Origin: Chara braunii
Taxonomy: Eukaryota; Streptophyta; Charophyceae; Charales; Characeae
Direction: 5' to 3'
Length of the DNA stretch: 23,047 nt
Assembly (NCBI GenBank): GCA_003427395.1
Contig: BFEA01000358.1
Location: forward strand, 1,376,221 to 1,399,267
Under the pieces are notes generated by a model, which saw nothing but the letters and a program-made list of their open reading frames with translations, was not told the origin of the DNA and ran no database searches. Each line of letters opens with the position of its first letter. Position 1 is the first letter of the stretch. Of the stretch, positions 1 through 9,960 are shown in pieces. Position numbers and translations under genes: made by a program.

Positions 1-32
1 AGAGAGAGAGAGAGAGAGTGTGAGAGAGACAC

Positions 33-66
<34 letters not shown>
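1..66. repeat. GA/AG dinucleotide microsatellite
   Basis: The window opens with an almost pure AG run, interrupted by a TGTG and a CACAG. It lies directly upstream of the LINE leader. Similar CT/CA tracts flank other repeats here (8.97-9.01 kb and 17.36-17.41 kb), so simple repeats appear to mark repeat boundaries in this genome. Confidence 0.9.
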
Positions 67-361
67 GACGCTATGGGAAGAGTGAAACAGAAGACGAAGC
101 AGAACCGACAAGACGAAAACGGGTGCCGGAGAGTGAGCCTTGCCTGAGTTCCCTCGATCCTGATCCCGATCAGCCTCTCGCCCCTTGATCTCGACCCCGC
201 CCCAGTACCTAGGCCAGCCAGGTCACGAGTTGGGACAACCATCTCCCCTTCCCCAAATCCTCTAGCCCCGACAACTATAACGGTATGCATCCGTGCGGGA
301 AAGCAACTTCACCATGGTTTACGGCGAGGGGAAGATCAAGCAACAAGGGGTACACAAAAAA
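67..361 (+). other. LINE 5' leader, no gene
   Basis: About 300 bases between the GA tract and the first in-frame ATG of ORF1 (362). I see no coding signal. It would be the 5' untranslated region and internal promoter of the element if the LINE starts here. No TATA-like box or clear initiator can be pointed out. Confidence 0.4.
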
Positions 362-2290
362 ATGGATTCAATGTAGCTTTATAGGGGAACCGCAAGACAA
401 CTAGCCCAGGATCAACTTAGAGGAGCCAGGAAGGAGGGATTGGAAGAACAGAACCAACACAATCAATTAACACAGGCAGAACAGATACAGGAATCCCAAA
501 CCCATGAAGGACAACCGCAGGGATCATCCGCCTCGACCTCACAAGGAAAAACTGGCGGATCATTGTTCGCACAGGATCCGCACCAGACCTGGGCAGAAAA
601 AGTGAGGGGCTCACTGCCCAAGGAATCAATCTGTATCCAGCGAGGAAAGGATGTAGCCGGAGGGGAAGCGAAGGAGGAGTGGGAAATCCCGCTGAGGAAC
701 TTCACAACAGCCGGAGCGTTCTTTTTATCCCGCCTGTTGACCCCCTCCGAAAATAGGATAATCCATCAAGGCGGGAAGACGACCACGATTCGAGCCCTCC
801 CAGGGGAGGCAGTTAAAACACGAGATACCGTGTACACTAAGCATGTGAGTAACTGGGCATTTCATGACGATGCGGCTTTTAAGTCTACAAATGATAAGGT
901 AGGTTGGATTAGGGAGCGGCTAGCCACATTTAAAGGTTCGTCAGAGAGCGCACGCAACCACTTTCTAATCCAACCCGCCTCTTCAACTGTCATCACGGTT
1001 ATCTGCGTAGTTGTCTCCGACAAGAGAACAATGGACAGTTGGCGATCGCTGCGCTGTGAGAGGTCGGAGGTATGCATCCATCCCTGGGCCCCCCCCAAAC
1101 CACAGCGGCCGGAGGAACGGAGGGAGCAAATGATGAGGGAATCCTTTTGGGTCGAATTCCGCCATATACCAATTGAAATACAAGCCGCCTTTGTTCAGGA
1201 TTTCGCACAAAAGTATGATACGATTAACTTCATTGGTCCCCTGCCCCCCAATGTCGCTCGTAGAGATGACTATCTCATCCTTGCCATCAACTTGGCAGAC
1301 GGGTACGTATTTTCAATTGATGATGTCATCCCCTTTCAGGTGGGAGGAAGGATCTATCGCATCCACACCGCCCATAAACACCGGCCCTGGTGCTTCAAAT
1401 GCCAGGCATACGGCCACTTGTATACCGACACAGCCTGCGCCCGTCACCCCTCGCGCGCATCGCGACCCTCAGGGCGACTGAGAAAGGATCCCTTCGATGA
1501 AGCACGGTGGCGCACTATTGACCCGGGGTACGAAGGGTGGGTAAACATCGATGCACCGGGACAAAAAGAAGGAGAAGTGATTGGATGGTCATGGGAAGGT
1601 CAGGGTGAGCCACAACAAGGCTCTCGACCTCCTACAACGTGGGCCCCCCCCAAATCCCTGGAATCTCACTTGGGGCAGTCCCCCACAAAAGCGAGATCTC
1701 ACGAAGAATGGGTGGTGGTGGGGAAGGGGAGGAAAGTGCAGGAGCGCAGCGAGACGAAGGGAATTGAGGGGGGCGGTGGCCAAAAAGAAAACCGCTTTAG
1801 CCTTCTGGGCACTGGATCGGGCGGACCAAACTTGGAAAATCAAACGGTGGGTTCCAAATAAGAACAAAAGAAAGACAATAAAGAAGCAGAAGGAGATCAA
1901 AGGACAACTCAAAATCACAAGGGAAAGCTGGCACTAACGGAAGGGGGGGGGGAAGGGGAAGCAGGCGAGACAGAAGTGGCTAATATCGAGAACGCGGTGG
2001 TTAATGGCGAGGAAGGCGTGACTAATGACAACTTGCGGTCCTCGCAAACGGAAGAGTATCAGCTGCAACAAACGGAGGAGCCTCAAAACCAAAGATTGCG
2101 ACTGAAGCAACAGGCAAGGGCACAGTCGCCGCCATTAAAATAACAGAGTGCATCCACCCCAAAACAACACCCCTCACAACCGGCACAAGGCCAGCAACAG
2201 GCGAAATGTAGAAGCATGCCTGCATTAGCCCCTGACTTTTGCTCAGATGCCTTTGGGGCACAACCGATGGAGGTGGACGTTACCCCCCCC
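362..2290 (+). pseudogene. LINE ORF1, N-terminal and zinc-knuckle part (broken)
   Basis: This is the nucleic-acid-binding, gag-like protein of the LINE, which coats the element RNA. The first in-frame ATG is at 362, but a TAG at 374-376 interrupts it. The longest open stretch runs from 377 to the TAA at 1859-1861 and has no ATG near its start. The same frame then stays open to the TAA at 2141-2143 and onward to a C run at about 2282-2289, where coding character passes to another frame. Counting residues from codon 440, a zinc knuckle is visible as C318, C321, H326 and C333 (C-x2-C-x4-H-x6-C; the usual spacing is x4 before the last C). The preceding 150 residues resemble the DUF4283-type region of plant LINE ORF1, including a W-V-E-F...I-P-I-E segment. 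After the knuckle the protein is Gln/Glu-rich and low in complexity. Confidence 0.75.
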
Positions 2291-3225
2291 CTCTCCGGAC
2301 GTAGAGATGGAGGAGGGTCTGAAGGACCCAACAGACCCGGATGCCCCCCCCAAGGAAATGGGCCTGGACCAAAAAATACAAGTCGTGACGGATTGGATAA
2401 TCAAACACTTGCAGGCCGAATTTCCTCACGAAAGCGAGCAATACTGGGATTGCTCCTATGTCGAGTTTGTCACCCTCCTTAATAACAGCCCGACACTCAG
2501 GAATGCGTTGACCTCTGACCCTCCTGCTCATCTGACATGGGCAGAAGCGTTTCAACGCATACTTGCCGTAGCAAGAGGCCGCTTCCGGCCCCCCCCCAAC
2601 CAAGGAGTCCCCCACCCCAAGCCAAGATCCTCCAGTTCAAGAAGGGCACCCCCAGCCCGCCCCAACTGAGGAAAAGGAAAACACGGGAGGCGCGGGAAGC
2701 ATGGAAGGATTGGACGAAGGATTGACCTCCCGAAGACTCAAGATCAGACAACTCATCGAGCGAGGGCTGTTTGAAATGCCTTTGTCCAAACAGAAGGGAG
2801 TGTTGGTGGCCCCCATGAGGAAAACCGATGGGAAATGGGAGATAGGCCTCTCCCCGATAGGAGAACACGGGGGCGTAACACTAGAAGGGTGGGAATTCTC
2901 GCCGAAGGAGGGAAAGGACGGGGACAAGGTCTTTACCGACCAAATGCGCACCTTTATCCCCTCACACTACGCCCCGGGCACAAGAGCGGGAGTGCGATTG
3001 CTTGGGACCAGGGACTATCAAATGGCCAACAATGACCTGTTCCTGCGTTTTGAAACCAACAAGACAGTCATCCTACGTTGGTTTAACCACAATGCATTGT
3101 TGGATCTCCAATGTGCAAAAGTTAAGGCCAGCGAGTATTGGTCAGAGGATGATATATGTAGATGTTTGTGTAAGATGGTGAGGAAGAGAACTCTACTCCT
3201 GAACAGATGGGACGACAAGCCCTGA
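2247..3225 (+). pseudogene. LINE ORF1, C-terminal part, or a separate small ORF
   Basis: Coding character continues in frame 3 from about 2283 to the C9 run at 2589-2597, then in frame 1 to the TGA at 3223-3225. The first piece contains a compact helical-looking segment (residues around Q-Y-W-D-C and T-W-A-E-A-F-Q-R-I-L). The second, starting from Met 2701, is 174 residues of ordinary globular composition (…F-L-R-F-E-T-N-K-T-V-I-L-R-W-F-N…) that I do not recognise. Both changes of frame fall at long C homopolymers, so each could be a real one-base indel or an assembly error. The piece ends 24 bases before the ORF2 open frame and in the same frame as it, with a TGA and a TAA between them. I infer an unusually long ORF1 of roughly 950 codons. 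An extra LINE ORF between ORF1 and ORF2 is the alternative. Confidence 0.55.
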
Positions 3226-3318
3226 CACGCACTGTAAATAAGGAATACAGTGGATGATTTAGAAACATTATATTGCAAGAACCCGGCATGGCAAAAATGC
3301 ATTAACTCGACCGACCTT

Positions 3319-4080
3319 GATCTACGATCTATTAATGTAAATGGCCTTGCGTCGAGCAAACCTGAAAAGCGTCAGGCCATCTGGGACCAGCTTAGAGGAG
3401 TAGGAGGCAGGCGATGGTCGGACGTAACTTGCGTCCAGGAAACCCACCTACAAGACACCCCGGGGCATAACAGAGCACATAAGATGGTTTGGCCTCACAC
3501 AACCATCAGAGTCCACGCACCCAAACCGGGTTCAGCCGGAGTAGCAGTCTGGGTCCCTCCGGACTCCAGATTTCAGTCGGTCCACTGGGTTGTAGATGAG
3601 GAAGAGGGACGATGGGTATCGGTCCTCGGCATGCTGGAACTGGAGCTACTGTGCATACTCTGTATTTACTCACCTAACACTGTCAGCGAACGAAGGGAAT
3701 TTATGGGGAAGCTGGCCACACAAGTGCCGGAAGGCATCCCTCTAGTCATAGCAGGGGACTTTAATGCTACCCCAGACAAGACCTTGGATAAATGGAACGC
3801 CCAAGAATCCCCTTCCTTCGTCGTGGCAGAAGATGAATGAATGATAGCCGAACTCTGCGAAACACTTTCAATCTTCGATACCTTTCGCCGACTATATCCC
3901 CAGGTGCGTTCCTTTACATGTGTAAGGGATAGTGACCCGACACGCCTGTCCAAATCTAGGATTGACCTCATCTTTATATCCAATGACCTAAAAGGAGCAT
4001 TGCGCTGGTCGCTAATCCTCCCGCGGAGCCCGCACCCAGGACTAGACCACAAGACATGTGGAATAGTACTGACAATGAGA
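3319..4080 (+). other. ORF2 endonuclease (EEP/APE-like) domain
   Basis: The motifs occur in the expected order. I-N-V-N-G-L is near 3331. Q-E-T-H, with the metal-binding Glu, is at 3436-3447. G-R-W-V…Y-S-P-N follows, then G-D-F-N-A at 3754-3768, S-R-I-D at 3955-3966, and the terminal D-H as L-D-H at 4042-4050 (S-D-H is more usual). The endonuclease cuts the target strand to prime reverse transcription. The TGA at 3838-3840 sits between G-D-F-N and S-R-I-D and would truncate the enzyme before two essential motifs. Confidence 0.93.
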
Positions 4081-4739
4081 AAGAGGCCAGATCAGGGTCC
4101 TGGTTTTTATAAGCTAAATACCTCCCTTCTTAAAGATGTAACTTTCACACAGATGATCCGCGACGAATGGAACTTCTGGCGTCAACAAAAGCATCTGTTC
4201 GACTCACACATAACATGGTTCAACAATAGACTAATCTATATAGCAAAAAAATGCAAGGACCTTTCCAAAGCAAAGGCAGCCCAACGACAACAGCAAGAAA
4301 TGTCTACCCACAAAGAACTAACTACCCTGGAACAACATGCAGATTCACAATCTCTTACTACCACCATCCAAGATATTAAAGACCGCCTCTTACAATACGC
4401 ATTACATAGATGGCAAGGAATTAAAATTCGAGGAAAACTGACCAAATTTACTCAGGAAGCTACCATGGACACCCATTTTTTCTCCATGGCCACAGCACGG
4501 GCCAGACGTACTGTCATAGAAACCCTCTTTGACTCGAACAACGGCGGAACCATAGCTACTGACACAGCACACTGCACACTAATTACTAGGACCTTTTTCA
4601 AACAGCTATACACATCCCAGATCCCACCCTCACAAAAGGAAAGAAGAGACAAGGAACTGGAGGAGTTCTTAGCACCCATGGATCGACACCTCTCCCCACA
4701 TCAGCGAGAACAGCTAGAGGAAACCCTGTCTAAAAATGA

Positions 4740-5600
4740 AATCTGGACAGCACTCCTCCAAATGAAAGAGGGAAAAAAAAACGGCATAAACGGACTCCCC
4801 AAGGAATTTTGGGAAACCATGTGGCCAGATCTGAGCTCGGACCTATGGGAGTATTATCAGGAGGTGTGGAACGTCGGGGAAATGAGAGAAATTGTGGCTA
4901 GAGGTGTGCTATCATTGCTATATAAAAAGGGTGACAAAATGAACATTAGAAACTATAGACCTATCACTTTGCTCACAATAGTCTATAAAATGGTTTCCAA
5001 AGTGTTGGCGAATCGTATGGCATCCGTCCTAGACGATGTCATACACTAGGCCCAAGCAGGATTCATGTCCGGAAGGAATATACAAGAAAATATCTTACTA
5101 GTTAATGAGGTGGTCCAACTAGCCCAACGAAATAAGGCGAACACGGCCATTATATTCATTGACTTCGAAAAAGCATACGACCACGTTGACTGGGCATTCC
5201 TGGACAAATGTTTGGAAAGAATGAACTTTGGACCAGTCTTTCGACATTGGGTTAGGATCCTTCATCAAAACGCCACCACCTGTGTGCAGGTAAACGGGTC
5301 AATAGCGCCCCCCTTTGAGCTTCAGAAGTCTGTAAGACAAGGGGACCCCATCGCACCCTATCTTTTTGTGGTAATAATGGAAGCACTTTCGGCCAACCTC
5401 AGGCATAACAAGAACCTCTCTCGTATTAAGATCACTAACATCTCGGAGGAGGCTGTGCCGATCTGCTCCTTTTTTGTTGATGACCTTTCCATAATGTTGG
5501 AAGCGACAGACCGTAACATGGAAGAAATCCAAAGCCTCATGAACCGGTTCTGTCAGCTTTCAGATATGACAGTAAATTGGGGGCAGAAGACTACAGGTTG
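4740..5600 (+). other. ORF2 reverse transcriptase domain
   Basis: The order is typical of non-LTR reverse transcriptases. G-I-N-G-L-P-K-E-F-W comes first, then N-Y-R-P-I-T-L-L, then A-Q-A-G-F-M-S-G-R. Motif A, F-I-D-F-E-K-A-Y-D, has its Asp codon at 5161. S-V-R-Q-G-D-P-I-A-P-Y-L-F (near 5329) is motif B. The catalytic box F-V-D-D is at 5473-5484. F-A-D-D is the common form in plant LINEs; Val here (GTT) is one C-to-T step from Ala (GCT). The TAG at 5047 falls immediately before A-Q-A-G-F, inside the domain. Confidence 0.95.
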
Positions 5601-6959
5601 GTGGATGCACCTTCAAGGAGGAAGGCCCCCTGGAAACCCGCGAATCACCCCCGGAAGACCCACTGAGAGTTTTGGGAGCTCTCCTTACAGCAAAAGGAAA
5701 GTCGGCGACCAACGACGACTGGCTGACAAGACCAACAAACGCCAAACTAAAGCAATGGAATAAAAAACACACATCGTTATTTGGGAGGGCCCTGATCATT
5801 AATAATGTGGTTTTGGCCACACTTTGGTATAAATCAATCGTATGGCCCATGAGCGACGGGGGGCTTAGGTCACTCAAACAGCAGCTAGCAGCCTTCCTCT
5901 GGAGAGGGGACAGTAATGCCCCCCACGCAATTAGTCAAGTAGCTTGGGACTCGGTGATTCAGCCCAAGACCAGAGGAGGACTAGGAATTCTGGACCCGGC
6001 CACTCAATCCTAGGCTCTCACACTTCGCTGGCTTCAGCACATCATCTTTTCTCCGTCCTCCCCCTGGCCCCCACTGGCCCTAGCGCAAATTGCTGCCCTA
6101 GCACCAGAGGCCCCCCCGGAGACTGACCCCCTGGTATGGCTACAAGACAGATACTGGAAGCTTCCAAGGAAAGACAGGATTGGGGACCCTGTGAGCACAT
6201 ATTGGCTGCGCTTACTTCACACATGGAGGAAGCTCCCGCTGCGCGACCGGCCAAGTCCGGATCGATGGGAAGAAATTTTCCGACAACCGCTGTTTGGGAA
6301 CCGTCTGATTACAGATGCCTTGGGCCAGGTAAGATGCAGCTCAGATGCCCCTTGGAAAGGTTGGGTTAAACATGGCGCCAACCGGGTAGGGGATCTGTGG
6401 GATATAGAGGGAAGATGTTGGAAGAGTGCAGAAAGGATGCGTGCATGGATACGCTACTGCCATCGCACGAAATCGGCGTTAAACGAACTTATTGAAAGTC
6501 TCCCCCTCCAGTGGCATAGCATCCTTCGAAAAGGCCCTCAATTGAGAGAAGGAGACTGGGTGGGCCTGCCCGATCATAAGTAGGAGATAGGGCAAGTACA
6601 CGTTGTCAACCAAACACAGGCCCTAATTGAGATTTTCATCGTCCAAAGGGATGGCACTCTACGGGGCAGCCAGGATCCTTTTATCTAGAAGGACATAATG
6701 AACATATACCGCATCAGGGTTCTGGACAATGCCAGAGGACGATGTGCCTACCACCCAACAACCCCGATTGAGGATCTCCCCTTCGACCCCGACGAGTGGC
6801 ATTGGTCCCAGGTAGTCACGACTAGACAAGGGCCGACAAAACAACTAACACTACACACTCTAAAAACCAAATCAGTCTATCGTATGATCCGTCCCAAACG
6901 AAGATTGCGGGAGACAGATGAGGACAGGTGGTATCGACATCTCAAAATGGACCAAAACT

Positions 6960-7264
6960 TGCTCAAGCCGATCCGTTGGTTCACTCAATTCAGGAATAGA
7001 CCCGCTAAGATTTCGGTCCTTCAGTGGCAAATAGCACACCGATGTCTGCCAACAAATGACTGGTTGATAGATCACACCCGTCTGGAGCAGCAAGGTCGGG
7101 CGTTACCCTGGTGCCATAGTTGTCTGTTGAGCTATCCAAGGAGGAAAAGGGCCGAAACAATCAAACACATCTTCCTCCAATGCCCGGCTTCGGTTCTGCT
7201 CTGGAGGGTTTGGGACAGGATCTGGCGACACATTGTCCCCGGTGCAGAATGGCCATGGGAATGA
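6960..7264 (+). other. ORF2 C-terminal zf-RVT-like region
   Basis: A W-Q-I-A-H-R-C-L-P-T-N-D-W-L segment is followed by C-x2-C (codons 7112 and 7121) and then by K-H-I-F-L-Q-C (His 7166, Cys 7181) and L-L-W-R-V-W. This is the layout of the zf-RVT domain found after the reverse transcriptase in plant LINEs, thought to bind nucleic acid. It is the best single clue that the host belongs to the green lineage. A TGA at 7262 ends the segment, but the frame stays open for another 500 bases. Confidence 0.85.
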
Positions 7265-7960
7265 AGGGCTATATTACTAGGACATTACCCCCCAATTCGG
7301 GGAGACACATTCGAGGAAAACATGTTTCATTTGGGCAGGCGGGCGGTCTTGTGGGTCATCTGGTGGAAACGATGCATTTTGGAAATAGAAGGGGCACGGG
7401 TCGAAAAAGGTGAAGTCACAGAACAATTACGCCTGTTAGTCCAACATGAAATTGTTGCCCAATGGAAGACGGCCAGAAATAAAGTGGACCAAATGAATTC
7501 CTGGTCTGACATTAACAAGATCATATCCCGATTCAGTCAGGATTGGTTGGGAGGGGAAAGAAAAGGATGGGTGGCGGAGGTGAGATGGTCGGAGAATCGC
7601 CAGCAGGGAGGAGAGCTGCAAGAAGGACACCGAACGGAGATAGCAAGAGATTATCAGGTGATCTTCCATGAGTGGACAAACCTCGATCCCGGCGAAAGGT
7701 CACGCCCGGCTCATGAATTAGCAGACCCCTTCCCCCCCCACCCACTGGCACTGGAAGAGGCCCTCCCCCCATGATCATAGTATTCCTGCCCGAGCCTTCG
7801 CCCTGTTTCCCCTTTCTGTCTACTTGAGTCTGCCCCCGCTGTCCGTGGTTCCCCTACTCCTGCTCCTTCCTTACCCCTGATCCCTTCTGTTCTCCTCTGC
7901 TCCTTCGGTACCTCCTCTGTCTGTTTATCCCTGTTCATCTCGGTTCACCTCGGTCTACTC

Positions 7961-8335
7961 TGTCCCTTTCAATACGAGTTCAGCCTAATGGTCAGTAGAA
8001 GGACAACAGCAGATGGATACACTGCAGGTCAGATTGGATGAACAGAGCTGATATGGGACGCTGGACCCGGTTTCCAGCATTGGTAACGTATTGTCTGTCT
8101 CAGTTTCTTTTGGATGTCTCAAACATATAGAGGCGCCAGAAGGAGAGTAGGTGGATGGCAGAGGCTAGGGGTTGGTTGGAGGGAGACTCTTTTGTCCCTT
8201 TCAATACAAGCTTAATCTAATGGACAGCAGAGAGACAGCGGCAGATGGATACACTGCGGGTTAGGTTGGATAAACAGAACTGATATGGGACGCTGGACCC
8301 GACTCCCAGCAATGGTAATGTACGGTCCGTCTCAG
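7961..8335 (+). repeat. direct repeat of about 143 bp, two copies (7961-8103 and 8193-8335)
   Basis: Both copies begin TGTCCCTTTCAATAC, continue through GGCAGATGGATACACTGC or its close variant, GATATGGGACGCTGGACCC and TGGTAAYGTA, and end at GTCTCAG. The offset is 232 bases. They differ by scattered substitutions, so the duplication is not recent. The roughly 90 bases between the copies are not obviously repeated. Confidence 0.85.
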
Positions 8336-8817
8336 CCTGATTGAGGCGCCGGAAGAAGATCCGGTCCAGCAAGTGATGCTCCCCACCAATAGATGGAGCG
8401 GCCCGCCAAAAAAGAAAAAGGTTCAAAAAATATTCTCAGTCCTTCTCAGCCTTCTCAGCCATGCATCCCAGGGTAGGCAAGATGTTATAATCGGGACATG
8501 GGACGCTGGACCCGGTTTCCAGCACTGTGGTGTCAGACTGTTTTTTCGACATGCTATTTTTCTGTAAAATTTCTGTAGATGGGACGCTGGACGCCATGAG
8601 GATAGTAGGAGGGGGGCAGGAGCTAGGGGAGGGAGGGAGGTTCCACTGGTGCCCCCTGGTGGGTCTCCCTCCAGTACCCGACGGTGCTGCAGGCTAAGTA
8701 GGAAGGAAAAGGNTAGATATGGGACGCTGGACCCGGTTTCCAGCCAAATGGCGTCACCCTCAAGGATGTACTGTTANGAACAGATGTATTCACGGGACGC
8801 TGGGCCCGGTTCCCAGC
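8053..8817 (+). repeat. six copies of a GGGACGCTGG hairpin unit
   Basis: Copies begin at about 8053, 8284, 8498, 8579 (truncated after GGACG), 8719 and 8792. The full core is GCTGGACCCGGTTTCCAGC, with arms GCTGGA/TCCAGC. The sixth copy reads GCTGGG/CCCAGC, so both arms changed together and pairing was kept. The second copy keeps five of the six pairs. This is a short dispersed repeat with a small stem-loop. Confidence 0.85.
8368..8407 (+). repeat. CCAATAGA-type repeat, copy a
   Basis: AGCAAGTGATGCTCCCCACC followed by AATAGATGGAGCGGCCCGCC. It recurs at 8815-8856 with a few changes, directly downstream of a GCTGG hairpin. The reverse complement recurs at 9013-9034 and 17,422-17,446, so it belongs to a family inserted in both orientations. 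Confidence 0.8.
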
Positions 8818-8856
8818 AGGTGATGCTCCCGACCAATAGACGGAGCGGCCCGCCAG
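8815..8856 (+). repeat. CCAATAGA-type repeat, copy b
   Basis: Second direct copy of the unit at 8368-8407, reading AGCAGGTGATGCTCCCGACC then AATAGACGGAGCGGCCCGCC. It directly follows the sixth GCTGG hairpin (8792-8817), giving the most complete form of the family in this orientation. Confidence 0.8.
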
Positions 8857-8900
8857 GCAAAGCCTCAATCCCGGTGGTTCTCTTACCACCACCAGGATAG

Positions 8901-8947
8901 AGGCCTTGTACAAGGGCCTTAAAAAAAAAAAAAAAAAAAAAAAAAAA
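8901..8947 (+). other. LINE 3' terminus: palindrome plus A27 tail
   Basis: AGGCC…GGCCT encloses the perfect 12-base palindrome CCTTGTACAAGG (8904-8915). An uninterrupted run of 27 A follows at 8921-8947. A small stem directly before the tail is a common kind of signal for recognition by the LINE reverse transcriptase, but that role is inferred here. Confidence 0.7.
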
Positions 8948-8975
8948 GCAGCAGCAGCAGCTGGACCCCCCCCCC

Positions 8976-9011
<36 letters not shown>

Positions 9012-9037
9012 TGTGGTCTATTGGTGGGAAGCGGTGT
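8948..9037. repeat. composite simple repeat: GCA, C11, CA, then TCTATTGGTGGG
   Basis: Four GCA units are followed by C11 (8966-8976), a CA run to about 9008, then TGTGGTCTATTGGTGGGAAG and CGG. The same order of parts (C run, CT/CA run, TGTTGTCTATTGGTGGGG, AGCGG) is found at 17,359-17,441. The shared order shows that the simple repeats belong to the dispersed element and are not independent expansions. Confidence 0.8.
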
Positions 9038-9045
9038 CGGTGGGA

Positions 9046-9063
9046 ATACCCTTACAAGGGTAT
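9046..9063. other. short perfect hairpin
   Basis: ATACCCTT (9046-9053), AC, AAGGGTAT (9056-9063): eight perfect pairs around a two-base spacer. As DNA it is a near-perfect palindrome. No function is visible. Confidence 0.5.
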
Positions 9064-9960
9064 CCGCCCTGGTCTTTGCAAGCAACAGAAAACAGTTTGA
9101 TTTAAAGTTTAAGTATGCCGCGTTAGGCGCTGCCGCGTCTATAACTTATGTTGACTAGGGGGATGACTAGAGTAAAGAGTGTGTGGGCGCGCAAGTTTGA
9201 GGCGCGCGTGATTTTTCCTTCGTTTGGTTATACTGACAGACGTGGCGTGGATTTTGGTTAACGTGCCGCATTGTATCAGTTGCTTGTTTTAAACTGACTA
9301 ACCATGGGTGCGTTGTTTCTCTAGTTCCGCATGGTACGATGGGTGGTTCAGTGAGTCTGTATGGACTTACGCGGAACCCAGATGATGGGACCTGATGGAT
9401 TTGGCTAAGGATGGGTAGCCGCGGCGAGGCCGGTAGGCGGTCGTGAGTCTTGAGTAATCTTCTGAGCAAGTGTAGGCCCGGGAAGTGGCATAGGGCGTTT
9501 CTTTGGCCCCAAGGGCCGTGCGCTACCTCTTTATAAGGTGAGTCATGCTTGTTGGTACCAGGCTTGGGCATAGCCCTATAGGTTATGACACTGGGTTATT
9601 GCTACGGAGGTTCGGGGATCGAGGCCGGCGGCATCGACGCGGCGGCAGCGGAGTGGCGTGGAGGAGACTGAGGGGTTGAGGGCCCGACGGGGCTGTCCCC
9701 TTCTGGTTTTTGTCAATAGGTACGATCTGTAGGGCCGCCCGTTGATTTCCCCGTTCCATCTTTATTGTTTTCATCTTTTAAAGTTACTTTTGTCTTTAAA
9801 AAAAAATTGTCTTACTCACGTCCCGTCCTGGGGCGCGATATCGGGCCCTACGCAGGGGTCACGTGGGGTATGTCGTAGTCACGGGAGTGCCTGTAGTGCG
9901 GTTGCCAACTGTTTCGAGGCTGCACCGCGGTGCCGAGGATGTGGCTGGCACTCGAAGGCC
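9064..9960. other. non-coding stretch, nothing recognised
   Basis: About 900 bases of moderately GC-rich DNA with stops in all frames. It contains a TTTATAAG word near 9531 and an A-rich spot at 9799-9807, but neither can be tied to a gene. The longest open frame (minus strand, 9167-9571) has no recognisable motif. Confidence 0.5.

Larger units (their letters stand above)
3250..7774 (+). pseudogene. LINE ORF2 polyprotein: endonuclease, reverse transcriptase, zf-RVT (broken)
   Basis: This is the catalytic protein of the LINE: it nicks target DNA and reverse-transcribes the element RNA at the nick. The reading runs in frame 1 from 3250 to about 5590-5660 and then in frame 2 to the TGA at 7772-7774, so there is one net +1 shift; a G5 run lies at 5579-5583 and a C5 run at about 5624. 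Within this otherwise conserved reading there are stops at 3838 (TGA), 5047 (TAG), 6011 (TAG), 6581 (TAG), 6686 (TAG) and 7262 (TGA). The total of about 1,500 codons is normal for plant L1-like ORF2. The frame opens at a GTG rather than an ATG, so the true start is unclear and may lie upstream or be lost. The domains are listed separately. The last 170 codons (7265-7771), after the zf-RVT region, are Trp-rich and basic and match no domain I recognise. Confidence 0.92.
7775..8920 (+). other. LINE 3' untranslated region built from short repeats
   Basis: No ORF of note lies between the ORF2 stop and the A tail. The first 180 bases are C/T-rich. The rest is a mosaic of direct repeats, described separately, each containing a GCTGG…CCAGC mini-hairpin. 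Two N bases (8713, 8777) mark uncertain calls. Part of this mosaic may be independent SINE-like repeats nested in or beside the LINE, because the same units occur in the opposite orientation near 17.3-17.5 kb. Confidence 0.6.
67..8947 (+). mobile_element. degenerate LINE (non-LTR retrotransposon), plant L1-like
   Basis: The order is leader, ORF1 with a CCHC zinc knuckle, ORF2 with apurinic-type endonuclease, reverse transcriptase and a C-terminal zf-RVT-like cysteine/histidine region, a 3' untranslated region, and an A27 tail at 8921-8947. This is the standard architecture of plant L1-like elements, which copy themselves by target-primed reverse transcription. The 5' boundary is uncertain: I place it after the GA tract but found no target-site duplication. 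Both ORFs carry several in-frame stops and a few frame changes, so this copy is very unlikely to be autonomous. The reading frame is nevertheless held over long distances, and the A tail is long and clean, which suggests that insertion was not very ancient. Parts of the 3' region may be separate nested repeats. Confidence 0.9.

Noticed and set aside
3250-7774. Reassigned stop codons as the explanation for TAG/TGA in ORF2
   Set aside because: The ORF also has a frameshift, ORF1 has TAA stops, and plant-like nuclear genomes use the standard code; decay is the simpler reading.
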